A stretch of DNA of 64,000 nucleotides, taken from Clytia hemisphaerica. Lineage: Eukaryota > Cnidaria > Hydrozoa > Leptothecata > Clytiidae. Positions 54,501-63,233 of the stretch are shown here, in pieces (within the stretch, counting starts at the first letter, position 1; each line of letters begins with the position of its first letter). The notes under the pieces are model-generated. The model was not told the DNA's origin and ran no database searches. It was given only the letters and a program-made list of their open reading frames with translations. A program made the translations under genes and the position numbers. The stretch spans positions 62,001 to 126,000 of the forward strand of contig CACVBU010000910.1 in the NCBI GenBank assembly GCA_902728285.1, read 5' to 3'.

Positions 54501-57500
54501 ATGACATTATTTAGTTGTGTTTTCAACGACGGGAATAAAAATATCAACTTTGAACTTCATCCAAGATCTTGGATGGTCGTCATGGTTACTTTTGTCTCCA
54601 TTAATTGCGCGCTGAATAGAATCTGGATTCGTTGGCACAGGTCGATATATGATTTCGACCTGTGCTTTTCACGGTACCTATACAGGCTAAGATTTAAAGA
54701 AAAAACTTACGACAATAGGAGCCAAGACTGTTTGTTGATCATACAGAGTTCGTGCTTCTTCGACATTGCATGCTTGGAACGTGGTCTAAAATGGAAAAGA
54801 AAATGCTATGAAACCATGGTGAAACGAAACAGTGAATAATTGATGTTATAACTGCTAATTTATCATCCGGGGGTTACTACCTTTACCAAACGAGGGGGTG
54901 TTCCGCTGGGGTTCGAAAATGGACCAAACGGGGTACTCGTTTTTTTTTTAATCTTGCCAACATTTGTGAATCCTGAAGCCTGGTAATGAATTATCATTTG
55001 TGAAAAAAGTCAACCTATTTTAGTGTTTTTACGACTTTTTCTTACCTGTAAACATCCACAACCGAGACCATTGCATACTGAATCTAAATGAACATGATTC
55101 GGTTTCATCACTTCAATATCTTCTGGTGAATCTTTTGGAACGTCAGGATCGATGAAGGGATTTGGTGTGTTTGTGTCACGGAAAACTGAAAAGATTCCAA
55201 TGTTGTAGAATATCATATCAGATTTGATGATAATTTAGGATCACAGCCGTTATACCACCCGCTGACATCGTTAATTAAGATAAGACTTTTTTTGATGGCT
55301 TACTTACTTAGAACATTTCTGAACTGTCTCCGCCTTACGTTTAGTCATCATTTCAGCATCCACCCACCGCCCTTTGTTTCCCGCCCTCTGGTCTACTTAC
55401 TTGGAGCATTGTTGAACAGTCTCCGCCTTACGTTTTGTCATCATTTCAGTATCTACCCACCGCCCTTTGTTTCCCGCCCTCTGGTCTACTTACTTGGAGC
55501 ATTTCTGAACAGTTTCCGTCCTTTACGTTTTGTCATCATTTCAGCATACCGCCCGCCGCCCTATATTTCCCACCCTACGGTCTACTTACTTGGAGCATTT
55601 CTGAAGAGTTTTCGCCCTTTACGTTTTGTCATCATTTCAGCAAGTTTTCTGAATCGAATATGTGTTTGGTTGAGAACTTCATCAGGGATACAATAGGATC
55701 TGGTTGCGTCATTTTCCTCTACCTTGTTTTCCATTGGTGGATAGAAGACATCACGACATCCTAAACGTGGATACGTCGATAACGACAATATACGTTCTTT
55801 ATCGTCATTGAAATACGACATAAGTTCATCACGTCTGAAAAATAGAGAAACGTTACAGTGGAATGGTGTATTAAAGAAAAGACATTCTGTTTGCAATTCC
55901 ATGACCATACCGGAAAAAATTCGTCATTAAAAATAGACAAAGAAATCGCTTGGTGAAGAAAACTTATTACCGCGACAAAATCTTTAGCCGTTGGTTATAT
56001 TTCTAAAATTTTTAAATTTTAATACTTTCGCGACTAGATTTTGGGTTTATGTGATACTTATGACATGGATTGCCATACAAACTAAAGGAAATGCAATAAT
56101 TTCTAATTTTACTGGTATTTTCCAGCCTTAGTCGATGTTACGCTGGAAAATAATCATCGGTAAAAACTATTCATCGGTAAAAATAGACGATATCGGCTTA
56201 ACGAAATTCTCCCCGAATGATTACCCATGATGCATTGCGCAAAAAAATTCAGTAAGTCAATATAGTCCGTGAATTTTTTTGCGCAATGCATCATGGGTAA
56301 TCATTCGGGGTGAATTCGTTAAGCCGATATCGTCTATTGACGAATTTTTTGGCAAAAGACAAAATTTAGACATAGACGACGTTAAACCAACAATACCTTA
56401 TTTTCATGTTAGCTTCGACTGTATTGAAGTGATCAATGTTTCCTCCATACGGGCGTCCAGGAGATGCTATTTACAACAAAAACCATTGATTTAATGGAAA
56501 TGGAAAATATAGTCTTTTATGGGATTTTGATAAATATTTTTTTCTATAAGTATAACATATAGAGGCTTTTGGTATCCAAACAATGGCTTTATTGTTAGGA
56601 AGAACAATAAAATGCGGAGAATGGTGCGAGCCTGATATAAATTTTCTAAATTTTAATAAACGGGGGGGCCTAATTGCCGGGGGGTTGGAAATTGTCCTTG
56701 CAAAAACCCAAAAATAAGGTAAATATAGGCTAAAATCAAGTTATTTAGAGCAGAATAAGGGACCTTCTCTTTGAAAGCTGAAAAAATTCTTAAAAAATAA
56801 TAAACGGGGGGGGGGGTCCTAATAAGGTCCGGGGGTATCGATATCAATGATGTAATATCAGAGAAAAGCTTACATTCAATCATCCATTCCGTCATTTCAG
56901 GTCTCCAGGCAGTGTCTGTGTTGCCAGGGTTAAGATTCTCGGCTTCCGTTAAAGGGCCGATGATGTCTTTAGCTTTACAAACCAACGGAGCGGACTTCTT
57001 TTCATCGTCCAATCGAATCATCATCATCTCAATCTAAAGAAGGATAAATTATATTGTAAATATATTGTAAAGGTGTCCATGATATATTACCAACTTGATT
57101 TGCGATTTTCCAATAATATAGGGGGATTTTCTAAAGAGAAAAAAAAACCTCATTGTATAGTCTAAATATTGTTCGCCAAATATATTGTGTCGTCTAAGAA
57201 GCCTTAGCCATCTAAGAAGTCTTAGAATTTCGACCACTTTTCGTTACTGCCTGGTAGACAACTACCTACTCGTAGCGTAGACATTATGAGTTTTTTTACC
57301 CTAAGATTGACTAGTTTTCAAACAAGTAAGCTGAAATTTTGATTATTTCAATTTTAGTTTTAGTCCAAAGAAATCAATTTTGAATTTTTTTGTGTTTTGT
57401 AACCCTATAAAGACTCAATTTTATGTGTAACTCTGAAAAGCGATCCCGCAATATGCCCGGAATGTTTGTTTTTGCTTGAGTTAACCTCCAGGGGAACTGA

Positions 57501-60109
57501 TTCGCTATGTTAAGGTGTGTGAATCTACCTCGTCACCCCATTTGAGTGTTTCATAATTCTTATCTTTGATTTTGTTGTAATGTCTGCAGAATTGTTGAAT
57601 TCCATGTGTCTTCAGAAATTCTTTGTATTGTTGAATCTCTTCAAATGTTAGAGGTGCGAGTTCTCCTAAAATATATGGTTCAGTAAAGAATTAAAAATAC
57701 TCATCGATAATGTAAATTTGCAAGATTTGACCAAAATTACCTTTTCGGTGGTAAAAAACCGTAAAAAATACCCGATACAGTCTTAATCTCCAATTGGAAT
57801 CTCAGGAAAAAATATTGAATTCCAAAACCATCCCCACTAGATTTTTTGAGCTGGGAACAAAAAAATTTCTTTTCCCACTGGGATTCAATAGAAATTTTCA
57901 CCAACACTGTGGGAAGAAGTTCCACCGGGGTTATGAGACAGGGGTGTGTTAGTGTTTGTGACTGTATTTTCCAACCCCCTCCCCTCCTCTGATAATTTAT
58001 GATGACCCTTAGTCCATTTAAGGTGGCCATCCACTGGGTTTGAAAATAGTGATACTTTTTTGGTGGTTTTTTATTTTTTTGGCTTAAAGTCAAGTACAAC
58101 TTCTCTGGAACAACCTCTGAAAATTTCAATTCATAAAAGTAAAGAATAAGCAGAAAATTTTAGGTTTTAAAATACCTGCCTTTAAGCTTTTAATGCTTCG
58201 CCCACAGACGCCCTGTTTCCCGCCCGTTAGTAAAACAGCAATTCTACCTTCTCTAGCAGCTCGAACGGCTTGAAAATCTTTACGGGTCGTCTTCAAGTCG
58301 CTAGAAACATTTCTAGAAGGTTTGAAGTCGCTTGGTGTACCCATATTCAGTTTTCAAATGTTGTAAACAATGACCGCCCTCGAATTTTAAGGTGAATTTT
58401 AAAGACAGAAAGATGGTTTTTGGAGGATGAAGCTTACTGACTTTTGCTGAGTGTTTCATCCCCATTTGTTGCTGTAAATGATGTTTTATGGTTCTCTTAT
58501 TATACAAGGAGGTTTGTAAAGCTCTAAGGAATATTTAATCATGATGTAACTTATGATTTCTTTTGATTAAGAGCACAGTCGGTTGTCGTGTAGTGCGCCA
58601 AAGGTATGTAGAACTTTTGTTTACTTGTTTATTCTTTTTAGGGTGCTATTTTAATGTATTTTTGCCAGGAATCTCTTAAAAAACAACACAATCATCTTCA
58701 AATTACTTTTTCAAATGTGTGGGATTGGATTGTGGCGGTTTCATTATGTTTTCAGCGATGGCATGAAAGTGAAAGTGAAAGTGCCTGTAACACGATAATG
58801 AGTCTTCAGTTCCAGAGCTTTTTGAATGAATATTTTAACTTAATTGATTCCCTGCTGATAGGAATAGTCCAAAATAGTCTTACAATGAATGTGGGCATTG
58901 TTATTTACATTTCGGGGTGGTTTTCGTGGTGAAAATGAGTTTTGCGGTCTTTTTTCAAAGTTTTGCGGTTTTCTGGAAATGATCAAAATGTCACTCAAAT
59001 TGGCCAAAATTTTCACTGTAAATAGATTTTAATCCTTATTTCCTTTGAAATAATGTAGAAAACTCCCTTATAGGCTCAAATCATAAAAAAATCCCTATTG
59101 AAAACTATAATCTTTTCATTTAACCGCAATTTATGTTTTAAAAGCACGATTTCTCAAAACGCAAATCTTGGGGTTCGCAATCACTGTGGCGGAAAAATCT
59201 CAGGATGTAGTTGACCGATTGGTCTGATTTTTTCAGGGTATTTGCACATCTATCACAGGAAAAAGTATGGAAATCACATGCGTGTGAAAACCAATTTCCG
59301 AGCATGTGATCTTGCAAAAAATCACATGCGTGTGAAAATGTAATTCACAATCCATCTTTTTTCACTTGTTAAATAGAATAGAAGTGAGTTACTTTTAGGG
59401 TATTAAACCTCTCTCTCTAAGAAAGACAAACAATCCTATTTGTGATTTTAGATCTAGTCAGACACTCCATTTAAGTTGAGAAAAGATGGCTTGTGAATTG
59501 TATTTTCACACGCATGTGATTTTTTGCAAGATCACATGCTCGGAAATTGGTTTTCACACGCATGTGATTCACAGATTTTTTCCTGTGTATGAGAGCTATG
59601 GAATGAGCGAATGATTTTTCAGATTTCACTAATTCCAGATCTCATATTTTGAAAAAACAGTTTTTTTGGCTTTTACCCCCGGATTTTGGATTTTTCAAAA
59701 AAAAATTTCGCTCATTCCATTCTTTGTCCCAAAGTGCCTCAACATACCAAAAATCATTAACCAAGTATTTGTAGTTCTATCTAAAACGTTGACACAAGAT
59801 TATTTTGATTTTACTGAAAAGTCGTACCAAACCCCCGTCTTCCATTTTTTTTTTTTTTTTTTTTTTAATATTAACTTTAGGTCATAAATAATAATACCTG
59901 AAAGTTTCAAGCCCATATCATTTTTAGTTATTGAGTAATCAACATTTAAAGTTAAAAGGTCGATTTTTCAATTTCCAGTGGATGGCCACCTTAAATACTC
60001 TAAGGATTCAATGCAGGGTTGGAAATTTCTACAAATACATTTCCGATTAAAAAAAGCCAAATTCGGAAAAAAAGTTAAATTAGGACTTACCTTCTGTAAG
60101 AATCCCCAT
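48287..60109 (-). CDS. GCLC: Glutamate-cysteine ligase catalytic subunit, 14 exons
   Basis: Cytosolic enzyme joining L-glutamate and L-cysteine with ATP, the rate-limiting step of glutathione synthesis; in animals it pairs with a modifier subunit and is feedback-inhibited by glutathione. Fourteen coding exons run from 60109 to 48287 and join in frame to 1947 bases, 648 residues plus stop (human 637). All introns begin GT and end AG. Family landmarks in order: [21 protein letters not shown] (48-52), [70 protein letters not shown] and [10 protein letters not shown]. Human has adjacent cysteines 248-249; here the motif is GCGCLQ, so only the second is kept in place. The linker after FFFRTNLG is shorter than in vertebrates, and the C terminus has a basic extension. 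Introns are full of MITEs. Identification is firm; exon limits were read by eye. Confidence 0.95.
49012..49132 (-). CDS. GCLC: GCLC coding exon 13
   Basis: 121 bases, [15 protein letters not shown] to LKLISARAS; contains DADTRC, whose cysteine aligns with human Cys553. Donor GTTTGT is less standard. Confidence 0.92.
49224..49421. mobile_element. Nested TA-flanked inverted repeat (TTAGTCGGCC)
   Basis: Starts CCTTATCGGCCAAAACTTAG and ends GGCCCATAAGG, TA on both sides. Arms of about 95 bases contain repeats of TTAGTCGGCC and TTAGTCAC. Confidence 0.7.
49465..49664. mobile_element. Nested 200-bp MITE (CTTTTCATAAA ends)
   Basis: CTTTTCATAAACTACGTCACG at the left and its inverse at the right, arms about 36 bases. 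A one-ended relative begins near 46173. No clear target duplication. Confidence 0.65.
49838..50090. mobile_element. Distant ATAAGAAC-type element in GCLC intron 12
   Basis: Carries GTTCTTATTTTGTTCTTATT and GTTCTTATGATTAAAAAAG, related to 42258 and 47021 rather than to the main family. Confidence 0.5.
50108..50166 (-). CDS. GCLC: GCLC coding exon 12 (59 bases)
   Basis: [19 protein letters not shown], matching the family's MSIDTIING position; donor GTAAGA. Confidence 0.88.
50452..50655 (+). mobile_element. ATAAGAAC-family MITE fragment in GCLC intron 11
   Basis: Has the family's interior (TTTTAAGCCAAGAAATGTTC, GTGAGTATTTTTGTTTG) and right end, lacking the left end. Confidence 0.5.
50699..50879 (-). 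CDS. GCLC: GCLC coding exon 11
   Basis: 181 bases from [11 protein letters not shown] through [16 protein letters not shown]; acceptor ATCAG, donor GTAATC. Confidence 0.92.
51948..52144 (-). CDS. GCLC: GCLC coding exon 10
   Basis: 197 bases: [31 protein letters not shown] and [10 protein letters not shown], the most conserved part of the protein. Donor GTAAAA. Confidence 0.93.
52451..52592 (-). CDS. GCLC: GCLC coding exon 9
   Basis: 142 bases starting [17 protein letters not shown] and containing KYNDID; acceptor CATTAG, donor GTACGT, phase 1 at the end. Confidence 0.92.
53254..53370 (-). CDS. GCLC: GCLC coding exon 8
   Basis: 117 bases, 39 codons, [14 protein letters not shown] to RRADELGEV; acceptor TTTCAG, donor GTGAGA. 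Confidence 0.92.
53404..53496. mobile_element. pogo-like MITE fragment
   Basis: GTGAAGTCTCTTTAACTCGAA begins a pogo-like end like that at 32340 but breaks off where the fold-back at 53497 begins. Confidence 0.5.
53497..54171. mobile_element. Second fold-back element (675 bp), GCLC intron 7
   Basis: Ends TAAAGTCTGTTCACGATAAG and inverse ...ATAGACTTTA; arms of over 300 bases. The same family as 9423-10114 by its TAAAGTCTGT ends and interior phrases, but well diverged. No target duplication found. It ends three bases before the duplication of the next MITE. Confidence 0.75.
54184..54676. mobile_element. MITE copy 2 with 9-bp duplication, GCLC intron 7
   Basis: A reverse-orientation copy of the 9056-10284 MITE without the fold-back. 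A 9-base duplication CCTATACAG lies at 54175-54183 and 54677-54685. At the place where copy 1 carries the fold-back, this copy reads TTTACTATTTAC (54300-54311). Confidence 0.85.
54711..54785 (-). CDS. GCLC: GCLC coding exon 7
   Basis: 75 bases, 25 codons, [18 protein letters not shown] to LAPIV. Donor GTAAGT at 54710; a MITE's target duplication ends only 25 bases further on. Confidence 0.92.
55046..55185 (-). CDS. GCLC: GCLC coding exon 6
   Basis: 140 bases: [10 protein letters not shown] to GLGCGCLQ, acceptor TTTTCAG, donor GTAAGA, ending in phase 0. GCGC replaces the vertebrate adjacent cysteine pair. Confidence 0.92.
55295..55589 (-). repeat. 93-bp tandem copies of the GCLC exon 5 end and splice donor
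   Basis: Three units of 93-96 bases follow exon 5 in its intron. Each repeats ATGATGACAAAACGT, a RNAP-like end and GTAAGT, plus an intronic spacer GGGCGGGAAACAAAGGGCGG. Donor positions recur at about 55302, 55395, 55488 and the true one at 55584-55589. Confidence 0.85.
55590..55834 (-). CDS. GCLC: GCLC coding exon 5
   Basis: 245 bases from [11 protein letters not shown] through YPRLGC to KLFRNAP plus one base before donor GTAAGT. The last 40 or so bases and the donor are repeated three times in the following intron. Confidence 0.92.
56397..56466 (-). CDS. GCLC: GCLC coding exon 4 (70 bases)
   Basis: A small exon easily missed. It supplies SPGRPYGG and FNTVEANM, part of the conserved glycine-rich and glutamate-binding region of the family. 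Acceptor TAAATAG is weak; donor is AG before GTATTG. Phases 1 and 2 match the neighbours. Confidence 0.88.
56874..57033 (-). CDS. GCLC: GCLC coding exon 3
   Basis: 160 bases starting [13 protein letters not shown] and ending [11 protein letters not shown] plus one base before donor GTAAGC. Confidence 0.9.
57529..57665 (-). CDS. GCLC: GCLC coding exon 2
   Basis: 137 bases after acceptor TATTTTAG; encodes from [10 protein letters not shown] to KWGDE, ending in phase 0 before GTAGAT. KWGDE is a strongly conserved family motif. Confidence 0.92.
58179..58344 (-). CDS. Possible alternative first exon in GCLC intron 1
   Basis: An ATG at 58344 preceded by an in-frame TGA opens 55 codons ([12 protein letters not shown] to SIKSLKA) that end in G followed by GTATTT at 58178. 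Phase 1 is exactly what exon 2 needs, so splicing would give a ligase with a new basic N terminus. The coding is not similar to anything I know, and part of it (ACGGGCGGGAAACAGGGCG) resembles the repeat unit at 55.3-55.6 kb, so it may be repeat-derived chance. Confidence 0.3.
59254..59587. mobile_element. Inverted-repeat element in GCLC intron 1
   Basis: Starts CACAGGAAAAA and ends TTTTTCCTGTG; arms of about 110 bases contain ATCACATGCGTGTGAAAA twice each. 334 bases, no frame. Confidence 0.75.
60091..60109 (-). CDS. GCLC: GCLC coding exon 1
   Basis: Nineteen coding bases (MGILTE plus one base), followed by donor GTAAGT. The start matches the MGLLS start of vertebrate orthologues. Phase 1 joins exactly to exon 2. 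Confidence 0.85.
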
Positions 60110-60865
60110 CTCAAAATAAATTTTACAGAATTACAATGCGCTAGCTAGTAAATGAAAAGTCACACTAAAAAACTTGACCCAAACGCCTTATAAGCTTTAT
60201 CAAAAATGAAACCAAATTCTCTAAAAGCAAAATTTCGAAATGATTTTTCAGCAGTATTGAAAAGTAATTTATTAATTATTAATCTTTATTGAATAACCGT
60301 AATGAATGAAAGATATACAATTGAATAAATTATTCAATAATTTCCGAAAATTCTGTATACCTCTACGTAGAGATTTAAGCAACGGCATAATTTTAATATT
60401 TAAACACCTTAATAAGCTTTTTCAAACAAATAAAGTATCTTTCCTTCTTCCATCAATCTAAATCACCAGCATCTATTTAAATAATTTGAATACGTCAACC
60501 GTTTATTTCAATTATTGATGATTTTTCGGCATCAGCTTTCCACTCTATAAAGTATGGTAACATGTGATTTCGTCATTGATTGGCCTTCTTGTCAACGTAC
60601 CATTGATTTCAAAGCTCCAAATGAGCTAGATCCGAAACTCCAGGACAGGGAATGAAGCCGCTATTTCCCATCCAGAACACGTGACCCGTGTAAGCCTTAA
60701 CATTTGCGCCGCATCCAGAATGATGGATTTAATCTATCACTTTCTTCGTTTTTTAAGCAGCATTTCATACTTTTTGAAATATATGGCGATGGATTTTATT
60801 TTCATTTTCCATCCAAGAGTATCGGATTTATCTAGTCCCTGCGGGGCTTTAAATTTAATGCTATA

Positions 60866-61116
60866 CAGGGTGCCCCTAATTAAAGTATCGAGTTTGAACA
60901 TGCGATTGAGTAGAAGAGTTTGTGTGTGTTATCGCTAAAATATAAGAACGTTCTCCATCACACAGGCTTATTAGAAAAGGTAGTTACAACGTATAAATTA
61001 ATCGTAATGACAAAGAAAAAAGAGGGAGAGCTTAAAATACAATTTTGTGAACACGCACATAAAACTTTCTACTCATAGTTGTGTTTCGACTCGATACTTT
61101 AATTAGGGACACCCTG
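60866..61116. mobile_element. Mariner-type MITE, TA-flanked
   Basis: Starts CAGGGTGCCCCTAATTAAAG and ends with the inverse (reverse complement CAGGGTGTCCCTAATTAAAG), TA at 60864-60865 and 61117-61118. CAGGGTG ends are typical of mariner-like elements. Confidence 0.85.
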
Positions 61117-61186
61117 TAGAATATACAAAGTAGCATGATGAAATTTTCTAGATTTCACAACGAAATGTTTCCTAAGTGTCTCCTTT

Positions 61187-61270
61187 AGGCGTACAAACTT
61201 TTCGAGATTTTTGTGAAGTTTAGCCCTTTTCACGAAAATATCGGCTCGCGAAGGTTTGCACGCCTAAAGT
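61187..61270. mobile_element. Short relative of the TTTAGGCGTA MITE
   Basis: TTTAGGCGTACAAACTTTTCG at the left and GAAGGTTTGCACGCCTAAAG at the right form an 80-base inverted-repeat element. Confidence 0.6.
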
Positions 61271-61584
61271 ATTTCATTTGATCTTTTGTTTTAGAATTTC
61301 TTTTATTTGTCCAGCCAACCTTCCAAACGAGGCATGGTTTTCAGGTTTTCAGGTCCCCCCATCTGGGGTCTAAAACCCTCATTTGGTTTTCTCCCTCCAC
61401 CTACCCCTTTTCCAGGGTTCCCCCTATTGGAAGAATATTTTTGTGAAACCAGCCGATTTGCTATATTTTGCATAAGAACTTAACACAAATAACAATTTTC
61501 TGCAATGAATGTACAAATGCTGGAAATATAGACACATTTAATCATCTGTTCGAAATATTATACCTAATCTTTGCACTTTCTATA

Positions 61585-62752
61585 CTCAGGCAAGTTACGG
61601 CCTGTGCAAAAATTAACGAATCAAATAATGCGTGACGGCCAGTTGTTCAACCCCCTTTTCGGGAAAAATTTTTGGTTTTTCTCACTCATCATATTAATGC
61701 CTTTTCAAAAAGTCCTGGGCCAAAAATTGTGTTTCAGCCATTTTGGTAAAATTAAGGAAAAACACTATTTGCTGACGTCAGCAAAAATTTAAACTGCTAA
61801 TAACTATTGGAATATTTATCCAAATGAACTCAAATTTGGTACGAAGTTAGGGTTTATAAATATCTCTCGGTTCATAAAAAAAAATTCTCAAAAAATTGAT
61901 GACGTCAGCAAAAATCAGCAATTTTCTTTTTTCCTCAAAAAATGCTGACGTCATCAATTTATAGGGAAATTTTTTTTTGGAAATGATAGATATTCATGAA
62001 CCCTACCTATTTACAAAGTTTGAGCTCATTTGAATGAAAATTTCAGGAATTATGGGCATTTTAAGTTTTGACGTCAAAAATATCCGACATTTCCATGACA
62101 ACCAACACAAAAATCCAACAGTTCATAAAACTCGTGACGGCCAGTTGTTCCACCCCTTTTCTGGAAGAAATTTTTACTGAGTTATGTTCATCATATTAAT
62201 ACCTTTCCAAAAAGTCCTGGGCCAAAAATTCTGTTTCAGCCATTTTGGGAAAATTAAGGAAAAACACTTTTTGCTGACGTCAGCAAAAATTTAAATTGCT
62301 AATAACTCCTGGAATATTTATCCAAATGAACTGAAATTTGGTACGAAGGTAGAGTTTATAAATATCTTTTATTTCCAAACAAAAATTTTCCAAAAAATTG
62401 ATGACGTCAGCATTTTTTTAGGAAAAACGAAAATTGCTGATTTTTGCTGACGTCATCAATTCTTTAAAAAAGATATTTGTAAACCCTACTTTCGTACAAA
62501 ATTTGAGCTCATTTCAATGAATATTCCAGGAGATATTAGTATTTCAAATTTTTGCTGACGTCAGCAAAAGTGTTTTGCTTTAAATTTCCCAAAATGGCTG
62601 AAACAGAATTTTTGGCCCAGGACTTTTTGGAAAGGTATTAATATGAAGAGTAAAAATAACGAAAAATTTTCCCATAAAAAGGGGTGGAACAACTGGCCGT
62701 CACGGCCGTCACGATTTATCGATTTTTTTGCACAGGCCGTAACTTGCCTGAG
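61585..62752. mobile_element. 1.17-kb TA-flanked fold-back rich in TGACGTCA
   Basis: Starts CTCAGGCAAGTTACGGCCTG and ends with its inverse, TA on both sides. Inside, a roughly 500-base block occurs as direct and inverted copies (CGTGACGGCCAGTTGTTC at 61629, 62133 and inverted near 62690). Eight TGACGTCA palindromes are spread through it. Confidence 0.8.
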
Positions 62753-62801
62753 TAAAATTTCCTGAAATCCCCCATTTGCATTTGCATTACATAATACAAT
62801 A

Positions 62802-63233
62802 CTTTAGGCGTAAAAACGTTCGCGAGCATAAACTTTCGCGAGGACGAAAAATCGCGAAATTCACGACATTTACTTTCGCGAATTTAACGGAAAAATATTT
62901 TTCGCGAGCATAAACTTTCGCGAATCAAGACGTAAAATTGAGAATCTTCACATGAAAAAATGGCTTAGAGACACAAATGCTTCTTGGGTTGGCTTGAAAC
63001 AATTGTCCTTTGACTTATTAGTCTTTTAGCAGGCTAAAAAGTGCCACAAAAGTTACATTTTATTCAAAGTTTGAAGTTTTACAGATTTTCTATTTTGTCA
63101 AGAATTTTTCGCGAGCATAAACTTTCGCGAATGGCCGTTCCTAGAATTTTTAAAGACATTTACTTTCGCGAAAAGGGCCAAAATTCGCGAAAATCGCGAA
63201 AGTTTCTGCTCGCGAAAGTTTCTACGCCTAAAG
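62802..63233. mobile_element. TA-flanked MITE with TTTCGCGA repeats
   Basis: Starts CTTTAGGCGTAAAAACGTTC and ends with the inverse of CTTTAGGCGTAGAAAC. The interior repeats GCGAGCATAAACTTTCGCGA three times. A worn relative with TTTAGGCGTACAAAC ends lies at 61187-61270. Confidence 0.8.

Noticed and set aside
54498-54839. 113-codon frame on the + strand
   Set aside because: It spans MITE copy 2 and the antisense of GCLC exon 7.
55292-55764. Repetitive + strand frames rich in serine, proline and leucine
   Set aside because: They are the antisense of the exon 5 tandem repeat and of exon 5 itself.
56279-56494. + strand 71-codon frame
   Set aside because: It overlaps GCLC exon 4 in antisense and has no domain.
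58654-58932. 92-codon frame in GCLC intron 1
   Set aside because: No domain, no splice context and low-complexity AAAGTGAAAGTG text.
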